64,000 bases of DNA from Mucilaginibacter mallensis (GTDB taxonomy: Bacteria; Bacteroidota; Bacteroidia; Sphingobacteriales; Sphingobacteriaceae). Both the position numbers and the translations under genes were made by a program. Every line of letters begins with the position of its first letter. Position 1 is the stretch's first letter. This document shows, in pieces, positions 7,777 through 14,787 of the stretch. The notes beneath the pieces are model-generated. The model was not told where the DNA came from. It saw nothing but the letters and a program-made list of their open reading frames with translations, and searched no databases. The stretch lies in NCBI RefSeq assembly GCF_900105165.1, contig NZ_LT629740.1, forward strand, positions 4,960,001 to 5,024,000. Direction: 5' to 3'.

Positions 7777-9219
7777 ATGAAAAAGATATTCTTAATACTA
7801 ATTGCAGCTGGTAGCTTATCCGCTTGCAATAAGCTGGATGAAAATCCAACATCATATATAACCGCCAGTCGGTTTTACAAAACACAGTCGGATGCCGCTG
7901 CAGGTGTAACCGGTATATACAGCGAGCTCACCAGCGATGGCTCCGAGCAGCCACTTTATGGCAGGGAGATCAATTTCCTGGCTGATATGACTACGGATGA
8001 CCTATCCGCAGGCCCATCGGCTATCAACCCGAATGTAAGGGCATTAAGCTCCATAACCTATACCGCTACTGATGACAGACTGCAGGTAATCTGGAGGCAA
8101 TTGTATACCGGTATAAGCCGTGCCAATGCTGCTATCGACGCCATACCAACCATACAGTTTGATACCACATTAAGAAGCCGCTATGTTCGCGAAGCAAAAT
8201 TTTTAAGGGGATTGTTCTACTTTAACCTGGTAAGGTTTTATGGCGATGTACCATTAGTATTGCATAACCCGGCTGATGCCTCGAACTTAAACAGTTTAAA
8301 GGTCGACAGATCACCTGCGGCCACTGTTTATGCGCAAATAATTGCGGACCTTACCGACGCGCAAAATCTGCCTTCAACCTATTCCGGTTCAGATATTGGC
8401 CGGGCAACCGGAGGCGCGGCAAAATCACTATTGGTAAAGATATTCCTTACCCAAAAGGATTGGACCGACGCCATAAGCAAAGCAAAAGAGGTAATTAACG
8501 GAAACTATGGCTACGCGCTGTTCCCTAATTATGCTGATGTATTTAACCCATCAACCAAGAACGGTGTAGAGCATATTTTCTCGGCACAGATCTCTTCAAA
8601 CGGCGGATTGGGCAACAGCAGCTCATTAATGGGCGCCAACTTCGCGGGCTTTGTTGGTAACGTTCCGGCGGATATCCCGGCGGATAGCTCGGTGTACAAA
8701 CAGTTCAGTAGTACCGATACCCGCAAGGCTGTTACTTTTTATACTTCGCTGGTTAACCCGACTACAGGTTTAGTCTATAATTTCCCGACCTTCTATTTCG
8801 GTAAATATGTTGACAGAAGCGAACTATTGACCCCCGGCCAAAGCAATATCAATTTCCCGGTATTGCGTTATGCTGATGTGCTGCTCATGTATGCCGAAGC
8901 GCTGAACGAAGTTAATGGCCCGGTTGCTGATGCTTACACTGCCATTAACCAGGTTAGGGTACGTGCAAATACCGGCACGCTTACAACAGGCCTTTCCCAA
9001 ACCGCTTTTCGCGATTCGCTGTATGCCGAAAGAAGGCGCGAGTTTGTGCAGGAGGCCCAGCGCTGGTTTGATCTGGTACGCACAGGTCAATTGGTACAGG
9101 CAGTGTCAAAGGTATCATCTAAAACAAATGTCGCAACCAGAAACTACCTATATCCGATCCCGCAAAGCGAGATCAGTTTAAATCCCGGCTTAACACAAAA
9201 CCCCGGTTATACTAACTAA
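7777..9219 (+). CDS. SusD/RagB-family nutrient-binding lipoprotein
   Basis: 480-aa surface lipoprotein. The lipobox LSAC places the acylated cysteine at residue 17. The sequence has the SusD pattern: an N-terminal TPR-like helical region with FLRGLFYFNLVRFYGDVPLV, and a C-terminal RagB/SusD domain with LRYADVLLMYAEALNEV and ERRREFVQEAQRWFDLVR, ending YPIPQSEISLNPGLTQNPGY. It caps the SusC barrel encoded 18 bp upstream and binds substrate at the cell surface. A strong terminator-like hairpin follows at 9266-9303, so downstream genes may be expressed at a lower level. Confidence 0.95.
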   Translation: MKKIFLILIAAGSLSACNKLDENPTSYITASRFYKTQSDAAAGVTGIYSELTSDGSEQPLYGREINFLADMTTDDLSAGPSAINPNVRALSSITYTATDDRLQVIWRQLYTGISRANAAIDAIPTIQFDTTLRSRYVREAKFLRGLFYFNLVRFYGDVPLVLHNPADASNLNSLKVDRSPAATVYAQIIADLTDAQNLPSTYSGSDIGRATGGAAKSLLVKIFLTQKDWTDAISKAKEVINGNYGYALFPNYADVFNPSTKNGVEHIFSAQISSNGGLGNSSSLMGANFAGFVGNVPADIPADSSVYKQFSSTDTRKAVTFYTSLVNPTTGLVYNFPTFYFGKYVDRSELLTPGQSNINFPVLRYADVLLMYAEALNEVNGPVADAYTAINQVRVRANTGTLTTGLSQTAFRDSLYAERRREFVQEAQRWFDLVRTGQLVQAVSKVSSKTNVATRNYLYPIPQSEISLNPGLTQNPGYTN

Positions 9220-9265
9220 TGACTTTCATTTAATTATGAACATTATAAAACATATATAACAACGC

Positions 9266-9303
9266 AAAACATCATTACTCCATTAAAAGAGTGATGATGT
9301 TTT
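9266..9303 (+). terminator. intra-operon terminator between SusD and DUF1254 genes
   Basis: AAAACATCATTACTC (9266-9280) pairs with GAGTGATGATGTTTT (9289-9303) over 15 positions with one G-T wobble and an 8-nt loop. The 3' arm ends in a T run. It probably causes partial termination after SusCD. It also argues against a start codon at 9291, inside the stem, for the next gene. Confidence 0.6.
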
Positions 9304-9341
9304 CGTGTTGTATTAAGCTCGTTGATTTCAATTGTAATCAT

Positions 9342-10790
9342 ATGAAAAAATTCTCTGGAATAACCCCATTGCTGTTATTAGGCACATTGTCGGCCTTGAA
9401 CAGCGATGCTAAAAGTTATCATCATATAGCATTTATTACTCCGGCCAACCCTGTACACAAGTATACACGGGCAGAGAATGAGGAGATAATTAAACTAGCG
9501 AAAGCTGCATACATTTATGGCTTACCGGTAATATTAACAGACCTCACCAGGCAGGTAAGTGGCGTACCCAACAATGTGTTTATACATGGGCACAAGTTTC
9601 CTGACCATACCTCACGCCTGGTGGTAGCGCCAAATAATGACACCAATTACTCATCAGCATTTTTAGATCTGGGGGATGATGCTGTTGTGCTCACCATCCC
9701 CGATACCAAGGACCGCTATTTTGTAGTGCCGCTGATGGATGCATGGACCAACGTTTTCACATCCTTTGGTAAAAGAACTACGGGCACACATGCGCAAACC
9801 TATGTTATTACCGGGCCGCGCTGGCATGGCACTATCCCTGCTGGTTTACAGGAAGTAAAATCACCTACCGACCTGGTTTGGATAATTGGCCGCATACAGG
9901 TAAACAGCCCTGAAGACCAGGCGAATTTTGTAAGCCCTATACAGGATCAATTTAAGATCACTTTGCTAAACGACTGGGGCAAATCCGGCGCTGCAAGTGT
10001 TAAAAAAACAACCCATTATGATGTGGTCGATCCTGAAATTAAAGAAGTGCAGGCCCACCAGTTAACCCTGGTTCAGGCGGTAAAACAACTGCCTGTCGAC
10101 CGCTTTTTTAATTACCTGAACGCGTTGCTGGTAAAAAATCCCGGTCTGGCGGCAGACTCAGGAATTTTGCAACGACTGGCAAAAATTGGCGTTAAGCCCG
10201 ATGGAAAATTCGATCTCAATGATTTTGATAAGGATACACAGGAAGCATTAAAAAATGTACCCAATGAAATATATGCCGCTTTTGATAATGTAAAGGCCTC
10301 AGCAGATTTTAAACCACAGAATGGCACACAAATAGGCCATTACGGAAATGATTACCTGACCAGGGCTGCTGTAGCCTATAAAGGATTGGGCGCTTTACCG
10401 CCCGAAGAAGCAACATATATTGGCTATAATGCTGATGCTGAGAAAGCGCCGTTAAATGGTAATAACAATTACGTTATCCATTTCGAGGCAGGTAAACTCC
10501 CCCCTGCAAAGGCTTTCTGGTCGCTTACCATGTATGATAAGGACAGGTATTTATCTGATAATCCCATCCGCAGGTATGCCATTGGCGACCGCAACAAATT
10601 AAAGTTTAATGCTGATGGTTCGCTGGATATATACCTGCAGCATAATGATCCGGGAGCAGATAAACAGAGCAACTGGCTGCCTGCACCTGCAGATAGCTTT
10701 AACGTTATCCTGCGCATTTATGTACCCACGGATGAGTACCTGCATGATAAAACCACTTGGGTAAATCCGCCCATAAAAAAACAGGGATAG
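9342..10790 (+). CDS. DUF1254/DUF1214 domain secreted protein
   Basis: 482-aa exported protein of the DUF1254 (about 45-180) plus DUF1214 (about 360-470) architecture. Family hallmarks are APNNDTNYSSAFLDL, YFVVPLMDAWTNVF and the C-terminal FWSLTMYDKDRYL. ATG 9342 is chosen over the in-frame ATG at 9291 because it gives a normal signal peptide (MKKFSGITPLLLLGTLSA) and because 9291 lies inside a terminator stem. The biochemical activity of the family is not established to my knowledge. Its place between SusCD and two sulfatases suggests a role in binding or processing the same sulfated substrate, which is inference. Confidence 0.88.
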   Translation: MKKFSGITPLLLLGTLSALNSDAKSYHHIAFITPANPVHKYTRAENEEIIKLAKAAYIYGLPVILTDLTRQVSGVPNNVFIHGHKFPDHTSRLVVAPNNDTNYSSAFLDLGDDAVVLTIPDTKDRYFVVPLMDAWTNVFTSFGKRTTGTHAQTYVITGPRWHGTIPAGLQEVKSPTDLVWIIGRIQVNSPEDQANFVSPIQDQFKITLLNDWGKSGAASVKKTTHYDVVDPEIKEVQAHQLTLVQAVKQLPVDRFFNYLNALLVKNPGLAADSGILQRLAKIGVKPDGKFDLNDFDKDTQEALKNVPNEIYAAFDNVKASADFKPQNGTQIGHYGNDYLTRAAVAYKGLGALPPEEATYIGYNADAEKAPLNGNNNYVIHFEAGKLPPAKAFWSLTMYDKDRYLSDNPIRRYAIGDRNKLKFNADGSLDIYLQHNDPGADKQSNWLPAPADSFNVILRIYVPTDEYLHDKTTWVNPPIKKQG

Positions 10791-10858
10791 CAAACGCGAT
10801 TTAAGAATATAAACACTTGAAACTAAATAAATCAATATAAAACCACTCAGATACAAAA

Positions 10859-12745
10859 ATGAAAAAGACAATTATTGCCTCCCTGCTATTGGCAGGGGCC
10901 GCACTGCAACAGGCACAGGCACAAAACATAACGCAGCAACAGCAGCCCTTTCAGGGGGTGATCGGCAAAACCCTGGCCGAATCGAAGGAATCATGGACAC
11001 CGCCTATAAAAGCGCCCAAGGGAGCACCAAACGTTATCTGGATCTTGCTGGATGATGTTGGTTTCGGCGCATCGAGCACCTTTGGCGGTGTAATACGCAC
11101 ACCTACATTTGATAGTTTGGCAAACAACGGTCTGCGATACACTAACTTCCACACCACAGCAATTTGCGCCCCAACCCGTGCGGCTTTGTTAACCGGGCGT
11201 AACTCGTCAAGGGTACACATGGCTGGTTTCGCGCATACTGTGCTGTCGGCTGGTTTCCCTGGCTGGGATGGCCGTATCCCCTCGGATAAAGGTACCATTG
11301 CCGAGATCTTGCGCGAAAATGGCTACAACACCTTCCAGGTTGGTAAATATGGCTTAACACCCGATGAAGATGCAACCGATGCAGGTCCGTTTGACCGATG
11401 GCCAAGCGGAAAGGGCTTTGACCATAACTTTGGTTTCCTGGGTTCACAAACAGACCAGTACAAACCCGATCTGGTTGAGGACAATGCCCACGCAACTCCG
11501 GATGGCCGCCATTTAAATGAGCAGATCACCGATAAAGCTATTTTTTATCTTACACGCCAGCACAAAGTAGCGCCTGATAAGCCATTCTTCCTGTACTATG
11601 CACCAGGCGCAACACATGCACCGCACCAGGTAGCAAAAGAGTGGAGCGACCAATATAAAGGCAAGTTTGATGCCGGCTGGGATGTATTTAGAGAAGAGGT
11701 TTTTGCAAGACAGAAAAAGCTGGGTATTATACCTGCTAATGCCGTATTGCCTGCCCGTAATTCAAGCATAAAAGAATGGAACAGCCTATCGGCAGACGAG
11801 AAAAGACTCTATGCTCGTTTTATGGAAGTATATGCCGGTTATTTAACCTATACCGATCATGAAGTTGGACGTTTAATCAATTACCTGAAAGAAAGCGGTC
11901 AGTTGGATAACACCTTAATTTATGTTGTTATTGGTGATAACGGCGCAAGTAAGGAAGGAACCGCCAACGGTGATATCGACAGACAATTGTTTGGCAAGCC
12001 CCTTTCTGAAGAGGAAAATATAAAATATAACCTGGCGAAAATAGGTGAAATAGGTACTCCTGATGCTGTTGAAGGTAATTACCCGCTGGGTTGGGCACAG
12101 GCCGCAAATACACCATTTAAATATTGGAAGCAAGATGCCAACTCCGAAGGTGGTACACGTAACCCACTGATCGTTTTCTATCCGAAAGGAATAAAAGATA
12201 AGGGTACTATACGTACACAATACGGCCATGTTATTGACCTCTTGCCAACAACGTTAGAGTTCCTGGGCATTCAAGCTCCGGAATATATAAGGGGAATTAA
12301 ACAGGATACCATACAAGGTACCTCATTGGTTTATTCTTTTGATCATCCTGATGCACCATCGCAGCATCATGTTCAGTACTATTATATCTTCGGCTCAAGG
12401 TCTATTTACAAAGATGGCTGGAAAGCAGAAGTTTATCACCATCCTGATTTTACCGACCTGGGCAACGCTGGCGCAAATCAACCTGCCCCATCAAGCGGTT
12501 TCAGTACTGATGTTTGGGAATTATATAACCTGAACACAGATTTTAACGAACGCATTGATCTGGCTAAAAAATATCCTGAAAAATTAAAGGAGTTACAGGA
12601 TCTGTTTGATGCTCAGGCAAAAAACAACAACCTGTATCCGTTGATTGATTGGGACGATGTGATCAAACGCAGGATCCACAGAACAGCAGATGCACCGAAA
12701 ACATTAACTGAAGGCATAAAAAAGGCCGCTCAAGGTAATCAATAG
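10859..12745 (+). CDS. arylsulfatase (type I, formylglycine-dependent)
   Basis: 628-aa secreted sulfatase hydrolysing sulfate esters, probably in the periplasm. A signal peptide ends at about residue 22 (AQAQ). The sulfatase signature CAPTR at 103-107 places the cysteine converted to formylglycine at Cys103; metal ligands begin with Asp65-Asp66 in WILLDDVGFG, and a later metal-site segment reads VIGDNGAS. The length exceeds a typical 500-aa arylsulfatase, with a longer C-terminal region. It lies 68 bp after the DUF1254 gene and 3 bp before a second sulfatase. Released sulfate would feed cysteine synthesis, matching the Cys-rich leader of the operon. A maturation enzyme is needed but is not in this window. 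Exact substrate unknown. Confidence 0.93.
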   Translation: MKKTIIASLLLAGAALQQAQAQNITQQQQPFQGVIGKTLAESKESWTPPIKAPKGAPNVIWILLDDVGFGASSTFGGVIRTPTFDSLANNGLRYTNFHTTAICAPTRAALLTGRNSSRVHMAGFAHTVLSAGFPGWDGRIPSDKGTIAEILRENGYNTFQVGKYGLTPDEDATDAGPFDRWPSGKGFDHNFGFLGSQTDQYKPDLVEDNAHATPDGRHLNEQITDKAIFYLTRQHKVAPDKPFFLYYAPGATHAPHQVAKEWSDQYKGKFDAGWDVFREEVFARQKKLGIIPANAVLPARNSSIKEWNSLSADEKRLYARFMEVYAGYLTYTDHEVGRLINYLKESGQLDNTLIYVVIGDNGASKEGTANGDIDRQLFGKPLSEEENIKYNLAKIGEIGTPDAVEGNYPLGWAQAANTPFKYWKQDANSEGGTRNPLIVFYPKGIKDKGTIRTQYGHVIDLLPTTLEFLGIQAPEYIRGIKQDTIQGTSLVYSFDHPDAPSQHHVQYYYIFGSRSIYKDGWKAEVYHHPDFTDLGNAGANQPAPSSGFSTDVWELYNLNTDFNERIDLAKKYPEKLKELQDLFDAQAKNNNLYPLIDWDDVIKRRIHRTADAPKTLTEGIKKAAQGNQ

Positions 12746-12748
12746 ATA

Positions 12749-14374
12749 ATGAAGAAAATTAAAATTGCATTTATACTGCTGCTGGCCATTATGGTACAGC
12801 AGCAGTTATATGCCCAAGGAAAAAAGCCCAATATCATCCTTATTGTGGTTGATGATATGGGCTATTCTGATTTGGGCTCATACGGTTCAGAGATCCATAC
12901 GCCCAACCTCGACAGGCTCGCAGCGCAGGGTTTGCGCTTAAAGGAGTTTTACAATAATGCCATATGCGCACCAACACGCTCATCCATCTTAACCGGGCAG
13001 GATCAGCATAAAGCAGGCATTGGTTACTTTGATGTTGACCTGGGCTTACCTGCTTATCAAGGCTATCTTAATAGAGAATCGGTAACGCTGGCCGAGGTAT
13101 TGAAACAGGATGGTTATAGTACGCTCATGTCGGGAAAATGGCATGTAGGTAATGATAGTCTGGGCTGGCCAAATCAGCGTGGTTTTGATAAGTTCTTTGG
13201 GATTATCGGCGGTGCCGCTAACTATTTCAATACAGGCTATATGCCTTTGGGCGGTGGTAAGTACCCGGTAATAATTGAAGAGAATAACAAGCGCTGGCAT
13301 AAACCTGATGACAGTTATTACATGACCGATGAAATAGGCGACCATGCCGTTAAATACCTGGATGAGCAAAGCAAAAGCGATAAGCCATTCTTCCTCTATC
13401 TAACCTTTAACGCGCCACACTGGCCATTGCAGGCATTACCCGAGGATATTGCCAAGTACAAAGGCAGGTACAATATCGGCTGGGATTCGCTGCGCAAGGA
13501 GCGTATAAAAAAACAGGTTGAGCTGGGTATCCGCGATCTTTCACAAACAGTTGCTTTACGAGATGCTGATGTACCTAACTGGGACAACCTAACCTATGAC
13601 GAGCAGCAGCTATGGAAATCCAAAATGGAAGTATACGCGGCTATGGTTGATCGTATGGACCAAAATGTAGGCAAAGTGCTGGAGGAACTGAAGAAGATAA
13701 AAAAGGATGATAACACACTCATCGTATTTATATCAGACAACGGCGCACCTGCCGAGGATGTGGCACATGGCAAGATACATGCCGCCCGTAATTTAGGGCC
13801 GGTTGGTACATCGGGTTCATTTGAATCACAGGGCAAAAACTGGTCGTTTGTTTCTAATTCCCCGCTGCGCTCATTTAAGGGGGCATTGTATGAAGGTGGC
13901 ATGAGCTCACCGCTTATCGCCTGGTTCCCGGGCAGGATAAAGCCAAACACCATTGTCACAGGTACAGCGCATTTGGTTGACCTTGCTCCTACCTTTTATG
14001 ATCTTGCAGGTGCAAAATATCCGGCTGTTTATAACGGGCATAAGATCAACCCACTTATTGGTAAAAGCTTAACCGGTTTGTTCTTTAAGGGTGAGCCCAT
14101 TAATCGGGATAAACCATTATTCTGGGAGCTTTGGGGCAACCGTGCCATGCGCGAAGGCAAATGGAAACTGGTGTCAGCTTTTCCAACCAATCAGTGGGAA
14201 TTGTACGACCTTGACGTAGATCGTGGTGAAACCACAAACCTTGCCGCAAAATACCCTGATGTGGTAAAAAAGCTCTCGCTGGAATACCTTACCTGGGTAA
14301 ATGAAAACAATGTGGTACTTGATTTTAATTTGATCAAACCAAAATCAGCCGTCGATATTAAGATCGGTCAATAG
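12749..14374 (+). CDS. arylsulfatase (type I, formylglycine-dependent)
   Basis: 541-aa secreted sulfatase. A signal peptide ends at about residue 23 (QLYAQ). The active-site motif CAPTR lies at 73-77 with Cys73 as the formylglycine precursor; Asp35-Asp36 start the metal site (IVVDDMGYSD), and FISDNGAP supplies later ligands. It starts 3 bp after the preceding sulfatase stop, so the two are almost certainly cotranscribed and coupled. The sequences are clearly different from each other, which suggests two substrates or two positions on one substrate. A hairpin terminator follows at 14410-14443, ending the operon. Confidence 0.93.
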   Translation: MKKIKIAFILLLAIMVQQQLYAQGKKPNIILIVVDDMGYSDLGSYGSEIHTPNLDRLAAQGLRLKEFYNNAICAPTRSSILTGQDQHKAGIGYFDVDLGLPAYQGYLNRESVTLAEVLKQDGYSTLMSGKWHVGNDSLGWPNQRGFDKFFGIIGGAANYFNTGYMPLGGGKYPVIIEENNKRWHKPDDSYYMTDEIGDHAVKYLDEQSKSDKPFFLYLTFNAPHWPLQALPEDIAKYKGRYNIGWDSLRKERIKKQVELGIRDLSQTVALRDADVPNWDNLTYDEQQLWKSKMEVYAAMVDRMDQNVGKVLEELKKIKKDDNTLIVFISDNGAPAEDVAHGKIHAARNLGPVGTSGSFESQGKNWSFVSNSPLRSFKGALYEGGMSSPLIAWFPGRIKPNTIVTGTAHLVDLAPTFYDLAGAKYPAVYNGHKINPLIGKSLTGLFFKGEPINRDKPLFWELWGNRAMREGKWKLVSAFPTNQWELYDLDVDRGETTNLAAKYPDVVKKLSLEYLTWVNENNVVLDFNLIKPKSAVDIKIGQ

Positions 14375-14409
14375 TAAAAGCAATTAGCATCTATTTAGGT
14401 TCAATGCAC

Positions 14410-14443
14410 AAAGGTCATTCCTGTTGGGATGGCCTTTTGTTTT
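14410..14443 (+). terminator. terminator of the sulfatase operon
   Basis: AAAGGTCAT (14410-14418) pairs with ATGGCCTTT (14429-14437) with one G-U wobble, then TGTTTT. It lies 36 bp after the second sulfatase stop codon. Confidence 0.6.
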
Positions 14444-14530
14444 CACAATATCTTAAATACTGGTATTCAATATCTTAATTCATTTTACCACATAAAGCAA
14501 CAGACTATTTTCCTCCACGATAAAGCACTA

Positions 14531-14568
14531 CCTCAAAATCAAAAGTATATTTTGCTTTTGAGGATTTT
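14531..14568 (+). terminator. second hairpin with T-run in the gene-free stretch
   Basis: CCTCAAAA (14531-14538) pairs with TTTTGAGG (14556-14563), followed by ATTTTTG. An alternative inner pairing, CAAAAG/CTTTTG, is possible. It may be a back-up terminator or a regulatory structure. The remaining gene-free DNA from 14375 to 14787 holds the terminator before it and the promoter repeats after it. Confidence 0.35.
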
Positions 14569-14651
14569 TGTGAATTCCGAATGCTAAAAGGGAAATTTTA
14601 TGTTAATAAATTATAAACAAAAATACCGGATTTGATCATTTTTCAGCCCCG

Positions 14652-14682
14652 GTGTTAACATAAAAAAATCATTGTGTTAACA
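14652..14682 (+). promoter_or_regulatory. direct repeat GTGTTAACA (two copies), possible PhoB/PhoP-type box
   Basis: GTGTTAACA occurs at 14652-14660 and 14674-14682, exactly 22 bp apart (two helical turns). The core TTAACA equals the Bacillus PhoP box hexamer, whose copies are spaced in multiples of about 11 bp. The downstream operon encodes a phosphoesterase and an EEP-fold enzyme, which fits phosphate control. Alternatively each copy is a small palindrome (GTTAAC) for another regulator. Confidence 0.35.
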
Positions 14683-14728
14683 AAACACAAATTAGTAAAA
14701 AATTCAGAATTCGCACAGAATTAAAGGG

Positions 14729-14736
14729 TGTTTTTG
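14729..14736 (+). promoter_or_regulatory. near-consensus -7 element
   Basis: TGTTTTTG differs from TAnnTTTG at one position. It is 52 bp before the chosen ATG at 14788 and about 46 bp after the GTGTTAACA repeats. It also supports starting the receptor at 14788 rather than at 14728, which would lie before transcription begins. Confidence 0.35.
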
Positions 14737-14787
14737 CAGATAAATCGACAAAAGATGGCGATCATCTGTATTAAAATCCCCTTGTTC

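Noticed and set aside
4633..9219. Polysaccharide utilisation locus
   Set aside because: SusCD are present, but no glycoside hydrolase, polysaccharide lyase or carbohydrate-binding protein follows; the enzymes are sulfatases.
9291..9341. Upstream start (ATG 9291) for the DUF1254 protein
   Set aside because: It lies within the 3' arm of a terminator hairpin and spoils the signal peptide; ATG 9342 gives a normal one.
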